64,000 nt of DNA from Roseivirga sp. BDSF3-8. Its GTDB lineage: Bacteria > Bacteroidota > Bacteroidia > Cytophagales > Cyclobacteriaceae. Made by a program: the position numbers and the translations under genes. Location of the stretch: positions 3,365,001-3,429,000 of the forward strand of contig NZ_JBGNFV010000001.1 in the NCBI RefSeq assembly GCF_041449215.1. The letters run 5' to 3'. The notes under the pieces are model-generated. The model saw only the letters and a list, made by a program, of their open reading frames with translations. It ran no database searches and was not told the origin of the DNA. Below, in pieces: positions 1 to 7,580 of the stretch (its first letter is position 1; every line of letters starts with the position of its first letter).

Positions 1-528
1 TAAAATATTGCGAAAAAGTGTTGTATAGCAGCATTGGAATGTTTATCATTACTTAGTGACTCAGAGGTACTTATCCTCCCGGATCACTCAATTTAATTAA
101 CCACAGCATATTGATTTTTCCAGGCTGGAAGAGTAGTAAATCCGACCTGTTTTTTTAAGAAAAAAATACCCTAAATCTCAATTTAGAGCCATTTTAGCTC
201 TGCAATCCAACCGAAGGCAAGTAGGGGGAGAAAGCCAATCCTTTGAATTTTCCTGGTATACTCAGTGTAAGTAAAGTCATGAATACGGCTTTGCTATACA
301 TTCGAATCCTGTGCTTTATAATTAAGCATTACATTAATATTTATTGCGTATAAGTTAATAGGGTAAGTATTGCCTGCGGGCTATAGGTTTGCCTATGTAT
401 CAACTATACCGTTTGCTCAAATATATTTCATATAGTGAAATTACATGAGCCCGGAACCGCTATGTTCCATTCAATAGACGAATTACATTTTTATCACTAT
501 AATTTTCAATCATTTATTATTTACTATT
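1..528. other. AT-rich non-coding stretch
   Basis: I see no credible coding region. The sequence is AT-rich with stops in all frames. A TTCGAAT string near 291-297 resembles a tRNA T-loop but has no matching stem. At 453-467 there is a small perfect hairpin (GGAAC, 6-base loop, GTTCC), and the 20 bases from 453 recur with few changes at 803-822 inside the next gene on the minus strand. The end of the stretch presumably holds the promoter of the precursor gene at 529. Confidence 0.5.
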
Positions 529-738
529 ATGAAAAAAGAGAAAATGAAACTTGAAGAACTAGAAGTTGAAAGCTTCACAACGTCACTAAAAAATGAAATA
601 AGAGCAGGTGCAGAAGCTAGCGATGGGGATTATACTACCCTGACTGTTACTACTGTAACAACATCAGGATCTACTCCTTGGACTACAGTTACTATCGTAA
701 CGACCGTTACACTTCTGCCAGAGGATCAGATGGCTTAA
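529..738 (+). CDS. Thr-rich GG-leader natural product precursor peptide
   Basis: A 69-residue peptide. Seen: a Lys/Glu-rich N-terminus followed by KLEELEVESFTTSLKNEI and a leader end at RAG near residues 25-27. This matches the Bacteroidota GG-type precursor leader (TIGR04149-like, shared with pinensin-type class I lanthipeptides), whose core is normally modified and exported by a C39-peptidase transporter after GG or AG cleavage. The predicted core (about residues 28-69) holds 14 Thr and 3 Ser in TT-V-T repeats and has no Cys, so ordinary lanthionine formation is impossible. Dehydration, ester formation or another Thr chemistry is conceivable. No modifying enzyme lies next to it. The stop codon region overlaps the 3' end of the convergent gene by 75 bp. 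Leader assignment is fairly sure; the product is unknown. Confidence 0.7.
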   Translation: MKKEKMKLEELEVESFTTSLKNEIRAGAEASDGDYTTLTVTTVTTSGSTPWTTVTIVTTVTLLPEDQMA

Positions 739-1563
739 AAGCTTTATATGATAAGGCTGGCTATATAGTTGGCCTTCATCTTTAATTTCCTTTTGCCAAT
801 ATGGAATCACTATGTTCCATTCATTGATCATACTGGCGCTGATGCGGATGGAGTACCACCGATCATTATTCAAAAACTCTTCTTCAAAGCCATCTTCCTG
901 GGCAGGTACTACGACTGTGTTCAGCTCCTCCGGCTTCAGGTTGTTTTTAGGGGATTCGGTGGCTTCGCGTATCTCAGCATTAAAGGGGGCAAACTTGTGG
1001 ATGAGCTGATCCTGGTAGGTGAAGGTCTGAAACTCGATGATGTCGGTGTCCATGGTTAGCTGTGCGAGTACATTTTCCAGGTCGGGGCTGTTCTGGTCTA
1101 TGATGACAATGGCGGCTACGGGCTTCTCAAAAATCAGGTATTCCAGAAAGGCATCGATGTTGCGATGTCCGGCCCGGGTGGATCCGCTTTCTACCCTTTC
1201 CAGCCTGGCGGCGTCCGCCTCCAGGTAGTCCATGATGTGTTTTTTGATCTTGCGGCCGCTGGCTTTATAGCCGATGGCAAATTTGAGGAGCTGAGAACCG
1301 ATGGGCTTATACAGGTCGTGGCTGCTTAGTTCATTTTCTATGATGTATAACCTGGGATCTGCTTCAAATGAAAAGTCGATCAGGTAGCCATCGGGTATAG
1401 ATAGGATGCTGTCTTTCTCCCCGATCCTTTTTTTGATATCTATATAGACGCTGTTGGGCCCGAAGATATCGTCAGCGTGTTTGACGATCATTTCTTCGAA
1501 ATCCTTTTCCAGTCCATACTCTTGATAGTCGTAAATATTTCCGGAGAGAAGTAGTTTATCCAT
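664..1563 (-). CDS. PD-(D/E)XK nuclease-like hypothetical protein with aberrant 3' end
   Basis: A 299-residue protein of no family I can name with certainty. Around residues 55-85 it has a pattern I-P-D-G-Y-L-I-D-F, a short gap, then L-Y-I-I-E-N-E-L, which fits the D...ExE/K core of the PD-(D/E)XK nuclease fold. The following segment on positioning of subunits (LYKPIGSQLLKF) is also typical of small DNA-end or NucS-like nucleases. The last ~35 residues look unlike a domain end and are read from the strand opposite the Thr-rich precursor gene, which suggests the original 3' end was replaced or frameshifted. It is alone in its transcription unit. Nuclease function is inference; it could be a non-catalytic relative. 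Confidence 0.55.
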   Translation of the reverse strand: MDKLLLSGNIYDYQEYGLEKDFEEMIVKHADDIFGPNSVYIDIKKRIGEKDSILSIPDGYLIDFSFEADPRLYIIENELSSHDLYKPIGSQLLKFAIGYKASGRKIKKHIMDYLEADAARLERVESGSTRAGHRNIDAFLEYLIFEKPVAAIVIIDQNSPDLENVLAQLTMDTDIIEFQTFTYQDQLIHKFAPFNAEIREATESPKNNLKPEELNTVVVPAQEDGFEEEFLNNDRWYSIRISASMINEWNIVIPYWQKEIKDEGQLYSQPYHIKLLSHLILWQKCNGRYDSNCSPRSRS

Positions 1564-1777
1564 TTCAATTAGGTTTTCGGCGGCAATATAGCCTTTTGAG
1601 AAAAATACCCCGAGGGGAATTATGCGTGAAAGGTACTTTTCAAATTATGCATAAGCACTGGCAGCGTTCAGGCCTAATGAAGGTTGCCTGCGTAGGGGAT
1701 GGAGATACAGAAGAGTGGAACGCGACTGAATTCCTCATTTTAGCTATCTTGTGTTTCTCTGACTGAACCATAGAATT

Positions 1778-2462
1778 ATGATGATGCACGGTCGTCTGTT
1801 CTTCATAGTCGTTTTTATCCTTTCTTTCGTTCTTTACTGTAAGCCTACAGAGGATAGGGAGATTGTGGAAATACCTGAAGGAAAGGTTGGGATGATAGGG
1901 TACGGCTCTCTGACATCTAAAAAGCAATTGGACGTACAACTGGGGCGAAAATATGAGGGTCCGCTCCGAATTGTTCACCTGCTGGATTACCAGCGGTTCT
2001 GGACGGCTTGTTCTTACTAATGATCTTTCTCACCCTCCTGTAGATAATAGCCTTAGCTGTGATACTGACTCCGGTGCTGTTATACCACAGGCGCTTATAG
2101 CCCTGAACATTGAGGAGACGCCGGGGAAGTCTATGAACTGTATGTTTTACATGCTGGATGAGGAGGATCTGGCTACGATGGACAATACGGAAAAGGGGTA
2201 TGAGCGCTTTGATGTCTCCGGGAGTATTGGTGAGTTTGATGTACAGGGTGGTCCTGTATATGCGTACCGGGCCAGGGATGCCTATCATAAAACGCCTGTG
2301 CGGGGAAAGCCTATGATAAATATGGTGCCCCGCCTGTACCTGCAGTTCTTCTTTGATGCCTTTGCCCAACTGGGTGAGGCGTACGAAAAAGAGTTCAGGG
2401 AATCCACAGAGCATTACCCTGAGGACCTGGTGATGGAATGTGAGATCACGAAACCGGAGTAA
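1778..2462 (+). pseudogene. frameshifted gamma-glutamylcyclotransferase-like lipoprotein
   Basis: Two adjacent reading frames together encode one protein. The first (1778-2020) has a lipoprotein signal ending SFVLYC, then V-G-M-I-G-Y-G-S-L, the glycine-rich loop of gamma-glutamylcyclotransferase-like (GGCT/ChaC-type) folds, and HLLDYQRFWT. It stops at 2018-2020. The second frame picks up at about 2015 with TNDLSHPP and continues to 2462 with LNIEE, FYMLDEEDLATMDNTEKGYERFDV (the acidic residue plus GYER pattern of the family). Removing one base near 2017-2018 would join the frames. Family members cleave gamma-glutamyl bonds to 5-oxoproline, but this one would be exported to an envelope membrane. 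It may be a pseudogene, a sequencing error or a frameshifting site. Confidence 0.65.
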
Positions 2463-2616
2463 GGTACTGTACTGGCTTTTGGCTGATCAGATTTTCATTT
2501 AACCCTGGGCCGATCACCTGCTGCTGAAGGTAAGCTGTGATGAACCGGGCCTGAATGGATATGAATCCATAAATTCTATGATTTTTTAATTTAAAATTAA
2601 CCCCCTGCATGCGGCC

Positions 2617-2648
2617 ACAAGTCGCGCTAAATCGCGTCTATAGGGGTA
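2617..2648. repeat. REP-like palindrome, copy 1
   Basis: Reads as an AAGTCGCG-type arm, short centre, ATCGCGTCTATAGGGG. It is a degenerate version of the consensus AGACGCGATGAATCGCGTCT (9-base arms around GA) followed by CTACGGGT that recurs at least seven times between 2.6 and 6.2 kb. Confidence 0.7.
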
Positions 2649-2662
2649 AGAATGATCATTTG

Positions 2663-2820
2663 CACATTCAAAATTAACATCCTGCCGGACATGGCCTGAC
2701 CCGGTCGTAAGTGCACAGGTTAACTGTACTGGGTCTGCCCGATTGCGGATCACCTCTATTGGGTAGCAGTGTGTGCTTCATTGACGTGGGGCCGAAAGGG
2801 GGAATAGCCTGCGGGGTGTG
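2663..2820. repeat. diverged copy A of the long intergenic repeat module
   Basis: Shares ordered blocks with the modules at 4937-5235 and 5904-6205: AAATTAAC..CCTGCCGGACATG, GTCTGCCCGATTGCGG, and GAAAGGGGGAATAG, with the spacing roughly kept. The intervening bases have drifted. Nothing indicates translation. Confidence 0.65.
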
Positions 2821-2850
2821 TGTTATTTCTCATCATTTTGCCAGCCGCCG

Positions 2851-2880
2851 CAAGACGCGATGAATCGCGCCTCTACGGGT
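2851..2880. repeat. REP-like palindrome, copy 2
   Basis: Close to consensus: caagacgcgatgaatcgcgc followed by ctctacgggt. The 9-base arms AGACGCGAT and ATCGCG(C/T)CT can form a hairpin. It is followed by the AT-rich tail seen after other copies. Confidence 0.75.
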
Positions 2881-3092
2881 ATTCAATTATTCTATTAATC
2901 GATCATTCTGTCATACAATTAATCTATTATTCCGTGGTTCTGCCTTCCAAATTTTCTACTGTTTTTGGTGTTGTTTTTCGGGATCAATTTATGTGCCTGA
3001 AGGGTCTTAGCTAACCCTCAATTTTCACTTAGTGGTGAAAATAAATATTTGGTGATTTTGGTATCGAGGATTTGTTTTTTACATACCTTCAT

Positions 3093-3111
3093 ATTGCTTT
3101 TTGAAAGCAAT
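3093..3111 (+). promoter_or_regulatory. hairpin in the 5' leader of the metalloprotease gene
   Basis: Perfect 8-base arms ATTGCTTT and AAAGCAAT around a TTG loop, 20 bases before the start codon at 3132. It could be an mRNA 5' stem that stabilises the transcript, or an operator. Function is not known. Confidence 0.4.
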
Positions 3112-3131
3112 TAACCTCAATTATTAACCGA

Positions 3132-4310
3132 ATGAAAAAGTTCACCTATTTTGTACTTTACTTGGTTTTAGGGCTTGCCCTATTCACCTTTTCATGTACG
3201 GATGATGCGGAGGTAACACCGTCAAAATCTGCCGATGGTATTTCTGCTGAGATCAAAGATGCTTTTTCTGACCTGGGCTTCGATGTGAGCGACATCAGAA
3301 AGGAAATGTTCACGCACCCCGTTACTAAAAAGACGGAGCTACACTATATACTGGAGAATGACATCCGCTTTACCTATGAGCAATTGCTGGCGAGTATAGG
3401 GGATGGTAATGGCCCGCGTGCGGAGCAGTACCGCACGACTAACCTGGTGAGTGTACCGAGTGGCAGCACGCGAACGATTAAGGTACTGGGCTACCAGAAC
3501 GGCAGCGGCGATGCGGGTACGCTGGATGCCTCTATGGTAACTGGCCTGCAAAATGCGGTGGCTAACTACAATGCGCTCGGCCTGGGTATTACGTTTACTC
3601 TTTCATTTGGTAACAGTACTACGGGCAAAGACATTGTGGTGTGTCGCCAGGTAGGTGCAGGGGGTGGCTCGGCGGGTTTCCCTACGAGTGGCAACCCTTA
3701 CCATACGGTATTGATCAACTCGGGTACTACGGCTTATGGCCTGAAGGTGCTGGAGCATGTAACGACTCACGAGATAGGCCACTGTGTGGGCCTACGCCAT
3801 ACGGACTACTTTAACCGCTCTATAAGCTGCGGCAGCGGCGGCAATGAGGGTGACGCGGGAGTAGGTGCGATCCACATTCCCGGCACGCCTACTACGACTA
3901 ATATAGACCTGGCCTCTGTGATGCTGGCGTGCTTCGATGCTAATGAGACGGGCGAGTTCAGTAACTATGACAAGGTGGCCCTGCAGGCGCTTTACCCTAA
4001 TACGTCTGTGTGTGGTAACTCTCTGGCGGTGTCGGCCACTTCGGCTTCCTTTGGTTCTGCATCGGGTACACGTAGTATCACGGTTACGTCAAATACTTCA
4101 TGGAGCGTGAGTGACAATGCAAGCTGGATCACTGTATCACCGGCCAGCGGAGTGAACAATGGCAGCTTTGTGATTACGGTAGCGGCTAATAATATGCTGT
4201 GCGAACCCAGGTGGGGCTCTGTCACGGTATCGGGCTGTGGGGTAGCGAGTAAGACTATCAGCATCACGCAGGCTGGTAAAACGCCCCAGCCGGGCCAGTA
4301 CTGCCCTTAA
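3132..4310 (+). CDS. M57-like zinc metalloprotease lipoprotein with BACON domain
   Basis: A 392-residue secreted protein. Seen: a signal peptide with lipobox (LFTFSC, Cys22), an N-terminal prodomain-like region, the zinc motif HEIGHCVGLRH at residues 213-223 (metzincin-type HExxHxxGxxH), and a later Met in the ASVMLACF segment that may be the Met-turn. The C-terminal ~90 residues (from about 295) have the NTSWSVSDNASWITVSPASG pattern of a BACON domain, a carbohydrate- or mucin-binding Ig-like fold of Bacteroidota. The family (Pfam M57/dual-action HEIGH metallopeptidase) degrades extracellular protein. It is monocistronic, preceded by a repeat-rich region and followed by a strong terminator. 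Family assignment is firm; the substrate is not known. Confidence 0.85.
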   Translation: MKKFTYFVLYLVLGLALFTFSCTDDAEVTPSKSADGISAEIKDAFSDLGFDVSDIRKEMFTHPVTKKTELHYILENDIRFTYEQLLASIGDGNGPRAEQYRTTNLVSVPSGSTRTIKVLGYQNGSGDAGTLDASMVTGLQNAVANYNALGLGITFTLSFGNSTTGKDIVVCRQVGAGGGSAGFPTSGNPYHTVLINSGTTAYGLKVLEHVTTHEIGHCVGLRHTDYFNRSISCGSGGNEGDAGVGAIHIPGTPTTTNIDLASVMLACFDANETGEFSNYDKVALQALYPNTSVCGNSLAVSATSASFGSASGTRSITVTSNTSWSVSDNASWITVSPASGVNNGSFVITVAANNMLCEPRWGSVTVSGCGVASKTISITQAGKTPQPGQYCP

Positions 4311-4336
4311 GATCTTTTGTTTTGTAATTGATGAAG

Positions 4337-4365
4337 CCAGGTCCCGCAAGGGCCTGGTTTTTTTT
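4337..4365 (+). terminator. rho-independent terminator after metalloprotease
   Basis: CCAGGTCCC, loop GCAA, GGGCCTGG, then eight T. It lies 27 bases after the stop codon at 4310. Confidence 0.85.
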
Positions 4366-4391
4366 GGGGTGAACGGCTGTGGTTTTTGCTG

Positions 4392-4421
4392 CAAGGTGCG
4401 ATGAATGGTGTTTCTATGGGT
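4392..4421. repeat. REP-like palindrome, degenerate copy 3
   Basis: caaggtgcgatgaatggtgt followed by ttctatgggt. It is clearly related to the consensus, but several arm bases are transitions, which weakens the hairpin. It shows decay of the family in place. Confidence 0.55.
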
Positions 4422-4658
4422 AATAATTCATTATTCACTCATTTAAAATCACTTATTATAGCCGCTCCGTATTCCCCCTCCCGGCCCATAGCCGTCAAGT
4501 TAAGGGTGTAAATGGCTTGAAAATAGCACATTAGCAATTTTCCACACTCGGGGAGCCTAGCCGACAAATTAAGAGAGGAGTACACTGAAGTGATTACTCT
4601 CTTGCCACTTACTGCATGTACCACCGGAAGCCGGCCCAGCGGAATGCCGGACCACCCC

Positions 4659-4689
4659 GAAATAAAACACGCCTTCGCGTTTTTATTTC
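4659..4689. other. intergenic hairpin
   Basis: GAAATAAAA-CACGC, a CTTC turn, then GCG and TTTTTATTTC form a long AT-capped stem with one bulge. It resembles a terminator, but no gene reads into it from either side. Confidence 0.4.
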
Positions 4690-4760
4690 CCCCCGAAAGT
4701 CGGACCTCTCCTATTACCACAGGAGGGGAATTGGTGCTTAGCTTGACGGCTATGCCTTCC
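4690..4760. repeat. short dispersed module D1 (CCGAAAGTCGG..AGGAGGGGA)
   Basis: Contains CCGAAAGTCGG, CCTCTCCT, AGGAGGGGA and TTAGCTTGACGGCTATGCCT in the same order as a second copy at 5770-5845. The CTCTCCT and AGGAGGGG parts can pair. Confidence 0.55.
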
Positions 4761-4936
4761 GGCCTGGAATAGGTGTTTGGAGCGCAACGGTTGGGGCGAA
4801 GGGGCAGACCTGCAAAAGTTATTTGATACTGTGTAGTTGACGTGGGGGGATGTATCCAAGCGGTAAGGTGAAATTATATAGGTATCGAAAGGGGGACGGA
4901 CTGGCTTTGGTGCTTTTTATTACGTTACTCATCATT

Positions 4937-5235
4937 CTGCTATACGCTACAAGTCGCGATGAATCGCGCCTCTACAAGGGCAATCTATCATCTACAGATT
5001 CAAAATTCGCTCATTCTAAATTAACGCCCTGCCGGACATGCCCCGAGGTGTTGGTTAGTGCATAGATTATCCGTACAGCGTCTGCCCGATTGCGGGAGCA
5101 CCCCTTGGGTTATCAGTGTGCGCTTAATCTATTTGGTGCTGAAAGGGGGAATAGTTTTGAAGGTGTTTTTAAGGTTCAATGATTTTTCCATTATGTGGGT
5201 AAACGGGATAAGACGCGATGAATGGCGTCTATCGT
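4937..5235. repeat. long intergenic repeat, copy B
   Basis: About 300 bases nearly identical to copy C at 5904-6205, at a constant offset of 967 bases. Each copy begins CTGCTATACGCTACAAGTCGCG and ends in a REP-like palindrome, so the module is bracketed by two palindromes (4950-4980 and 5210-5235). It has no sustained coding frame. The high identity compared with copy A implies recent duplication. Confidence 0.8.
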
Positions 5236-5300
5236 AAACAATTATTCTACCCTTACATCCTTCAAATCTCTCGCTCATTATAAGTGGGGGTTATACCCCA

Positions 5301-5708
5301 ATGATATTTAGCAGGATTTTGTTAAATTATATTATGGGGAAGGTGAATTGTAAAATCTGGGCCCTACAAGGGAATCTCATTTCTATAGGAGGACCACTGA
5401 AAATATTTAACAGGCCCTTTTACGATGGAGCACTTATGGCAAACAATTGCACCGGTAAGTTAAAGACAAAGGAGGCGGGAGGTATAGGGTTCTCCTTATA
5501 TCGTATTTCTACCGTGGTTTCAATAGATTGCGAGTCGGATTGTGAGTTTAAGGTGAAAGATACGATTCGGCTTGAAATAATAACCCTTGTGTTCGTTACG
5601 ATAACACAAATTCGTATGAAGCTTTGTGAGGAAAAGGTAAGCTGGACACTCGGCTTAGGCCTCGGGTTGGGGTGGAACGGTGCCACCTGGGAAGTGGATC
5701 AGGTCTGA
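5301..5708 (+). CDS. orphan hypothetical protein between two repeat copies
   Basis: An open frame of 135 residues (an internal Met at residue 12 is an alternative start). I do not recognise it. Seen: a central stretch SIDCESDCEFKVKDTIRLEI with paired Cys, a hydrophobic beta-rich segment, and a C-terminus rich in Gly-Leu alternation ending NGATWEVDQV. There is no signal peptide. It is the only candidate gene in the 660 bases between long repeat copies B and C and has a terminator-free, AT-rich surround. It may be a real small cargo gene or a remnant; codon evidence is too little to decide. Confidence 0.35.
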   Translation: MIFSRILLNYIMGKVNCKIWALQGNLISIGGPLKIFNRPFYDGALMANNCTGKLKTKEAGGIGFSLYRISTVVSIDCESDCEFKVKDTIRLEIITLVFVTITQIRMKLCEEKVSWTLGLGLGLGWNGATWEVDQV

Positions 5709-5903
5709 TTGCCGCTTAAGTATCTGTTCACTTTTATGTTGTATGTCTAAACATTCTGCCATACCACCGAAAGTCGGGCCACCGAAAGTCGGGCCTCTCT
5801 CTCAGGAGGGGAGTTTATGCGCTTAGCTGGACGGCAATGCTCTAGGGGCGGTGGGGATGAATCACCATTCTGTGATCCCATCCAGCCCTTTAAAATGAAC
5901 GAC
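5709..5903. other. short gene-free stretch with module D2
   Basis: No gene. It contains module D2 (about 5770-5845), with two tandem CCGAAAGTCGGGCC units, an AGGAGGGGAGTT block and a TTAGCTGGACGGCAATGCTCT block, matching 4690-4760. It leads directly into long repeat copy C. Confidence 0.5.
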
Positions 5904-6205
5904 CTGCTATACGCTACAAGTCGCGATAAATCGCGGTCCTACGGGCATCGATCCATCATTTACAGATTCAAAATTCGCTCATTCTAAATTAACGCCCTGC
6001 CGGACATGCCCCGAGGTGTTGGTTAGTGCACAGATTATCCGTACAGCGTCTGCCCGATTGCGGGAGCACCCCTTGGGTTATCAGTGTGCGCTAAATCTAG
6101 TTGGTGCTGAAAGGGGAATAGTTTTGATGGTGTTTTTAAGGTTCAATGATTTTTCCATTATGTGGGTAAACGGGATAAGACGCGATGAATGGCGTCTCTA
6201 CGGGG
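5904..6205. repeat. long intergenic repeat, copy C
   Basis: The near-identical partner of copy B: same order of blocks (CCTGCCGGACATGCCCCGAG, GTCTGCCCGATTGCGGGAGC, TTGGGTTATCAGTGTGCGCT and AAGGTTCAATGATTTTTCCA), bracketed by palindromes at 5917-5945 and 6177-6205. Differences from B are scattered substitutions and two compensating one-base indels. The direct orientation with B could support deletion of the 967-base unit by recombination. Confidence 0.8.
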
Positions 6206-6259
6206 TAATCAATAATTCTGTGATTTAATCACTCTACTATTCAATCCTTCAGGGTGGGC

Positions 6260-6285
6260 AAAAAAAAACGCCCCGGAGGGGCGTT
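6260..6285 (-). terminator. terminator after the barrel/lipoprotein pair
   Basis: On the minus strand AACGCCCC, a short loop, GGGGCGTT is followed by a run of T (A-run at 6260-6268 on the plus strand). It lies ~45 bases past the stop of the gene ending at 6331. Confidence 0.85.
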
Positions 6286-6330
6286 AGTATAGAAGGTACC
6301 AAGTTATTCGATTGGTTTGTTTGTGACCGC

Positions 6331-6924
6331 TTAAAATTTAAGTCCTGCACTGACCATGAGCAGGCGGGTCTTGGCTTCGGAGATAGACTCGAAGGTAGGG
6401 GATACGCCCAGATCGTATTCTATGTCGAGTGTAATGAGGAGCAGGTCTACCCCGGCACCTATATTGACGCTCCAGTTAAAGTCATTGAACTGTTCCCTGT
6501 CGAGTGAAAAGTTATTGTCCTTGACGCCGGTAAGGTACTTGCCGGCAACACCTCCGGCGAGGCGTAAGCGCAGGGGGCCTGCCTTGCCGAGGTAAAAGCC
6601 TAGGTATAAGGGGACTTTGAGGGAGGTGGTGTTTATATCATCTTCATCGGTGATGCCGTTTACCTCGCCGGCAAATTCTGCATCTGTCCGCTGCAGAAAT
6701 AGCCCGGGCTGCAGGTATACATTGTCTGTTACGCGCAGGCGGACGTAGGAGCCTAGCTGGAAGCCTACGCCGTCATCAATATCTACGTCGGTAGGCTCAT
6801 CTGAGTAGTGAGTGATAAGCACGCCTGCCTGGGGGTTCCAGATGACTTGTGCCATGGATTGGGCAGTGGCAAAAGCAAGAAAAAATAGGGCCGGTATGCC
6901 GGCAAAAAGTAATTTTTTATTCAT
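6331..6924 (-). CDS. PorT-type outer membrane beta-barrel protein
   Basis: A 197-residue protein with a signal peptide (N-terminal KK, hydrophobic core, cleavage near SMAQ), then about eight alternating amphipathic strands (for example GFQLGSYVRLRV, VYLQPGLFLQR, LKVPLYLGFYLG) and a C-terminal strand ending in Phe (LMVSAGLKF), the outer-membrane insertion signature. This fits the Pfam outer membrane protein beta-barrel (PorT/OMP_b-brl_2) group common in Bacteroidota. The upstream lipoprotein gene overlaps its start by one base (TAATG), so the two are co-translated and may work together. No ligand can be deduced. Confidence 0.8.
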   Translation of the reverse strand: MNKKLLFAGIPALFFLAFATAQSMAQVIWNPQAGVLITHYSDEPTDVDIDDGVGFQLGSYVRLRVTDNVYLQPGLFLQRTDAEFAGEVNGITDEDDINTTSLKVPLYLGFYLGKAGPLRLRLAGGVAGKYLTGVKDNNFSLDREQFNDFNWSVNIGAGVDLLLITLDIEYDLGVSPTFESISEAKTRLLMVSAGLKF

Positions 6925-7358
6925 TAGTCCTGATCGACTTTAGTGGCTCTGAATGTTCCTGATACAACTTCCGGCTGATCATCCTGCATAAGCAATGCTT
7001 TCAAAATATAGGTGCCGGATATCATGCGGTTAGACTCCTGAAAGCCCTGAATAGGGTAGCTCTGCTCGCTATTCTGATATATGGTAAAGGCTTTGTTGTC
7101 CAGCTCTCCGAGTCCGTTGGCGTTGCTTTCGGCTATTACCTCTGTTTCGGTATTGCCTCCACCCACTGCATAGAGTATGGTGATGGAGTAGCTGGTAATA
7201 AACAGTTCGTCGTTTATTTCCTCGATACGAAACGTGACGGGCTCACCCTGATCGGTGGTGCCATTGTAGCGTCCTTCGGGACCTGGTTGTATGCTGTCTT
7301 CATCGCAGGAGAAAAGAGCGACAGCCAGTAGGAGTATTAAAAAATTGGGTAATCGCAT
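6924..7358 (-). CDS. hypothetical lipoprotein
   Basis: A 144-residue protein with lipobox LFSC (Cys18) after a short hydrophobic signal, so it should be anchored in an envelope membrane. The mature part (EGRYNGTTDQGEPVTFRIEEI..) has the strand pattern of small Bacteroidota lipoproteins with a lipocalin-like or immunoglobulin-like fold, but I cannot name a family. It is first gene of a two-gene unit with the barrel protein; stop and start overlap by one base. Confidence 0.75.
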   Translation of the reverse strand: MRLPNFLILLLAVALFSCDEDSIQPGPEGRYNGTTDQGEPVTFRIEEINDELFITSYSITILYAVGGGNTETEVIAESNANGLGELDNKAFTIYQNSEQSYPIQGFQESNRMISGTYILKALLMQDDQPEVVSGTFRATKVDQD

Positions 7359-7580
7359 AGGCTACGTTTTTAAATAATATAACGAAAAAGGAGGCGTTTT
7401 GCTTTGTTTATTACATAATTTCATGAAGATTTTGTGTGGGATTTTTATGTCAACCCTACTGGAAAGACACCTAAGTAGCTGAATACCTTGATTTTTTGAG
7501 GGTAACTTCGTAAATAAAATTTAGGTATAACCTATCAATATTACCTCCGTTGAATAAAATAAACCAAAACCTGTAATAGA

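Larger units (their letters stand above)
2463..3131. other. repeat-bearing intergenic region upstream of metalloprotease
   Basis: No gene is supported in these ~670 bases. The stretch carries two REP-like palindromes (2617-2648 and 2851-2880) and between them a diverged copy of the ~160-base module that is also found at about 5000-5170 and 5970-6130. The last 80 bases are AT-rich and should contain the promoter of the metalloprotease gene at 3132. Confidence 0.6.
4311..5300. other. gene-free repeat region downstream of metalloprotease
   Basis: No convincing gene. After the terminator there is a degenerate REP-like palindrome (4392-4421), unique sequence, a hairpin (4659-4689), a CCGAAAGTCGG-containing module (4690-4760) that recurs at 5770-5845, and then long repeat copy B (4937-5235). 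Open frames here cross repeat boundaries and show no domain or signal. Confidence 0.6.

Noticed and set aside
281-310. TTCGAAT string like a tRNA T-loop
   Set aside because: Flanking bases (ATACA and CCTGT) do not pair, and no acceptor, anticodon or D arm can be drawn around it.
1917-2414. 165-residue minus-strand frame
   Set aside because: It is antisense to the frameshifted cyclotransferase-like gene, whose motifs are visible on the plus strand.
4439-4720. 93-residue minus-strand open frame
   Set aside because: It crosses a hairpin and the D1 repeat module, has no domain or signal, and its composition follows the repeat.
2617-6205. Possible CRISPR array from the repeated palindromes
   Set aside because: Copies are irregularly spaced from ~230 to over 1500 bases, differ in sequence and have no cas genes.
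6016-6228. 70-residue plus-strand open frame inside copy C
   Set aside because: It lies entirely in the repeated module, and the equivalent frame in copy B is broken.
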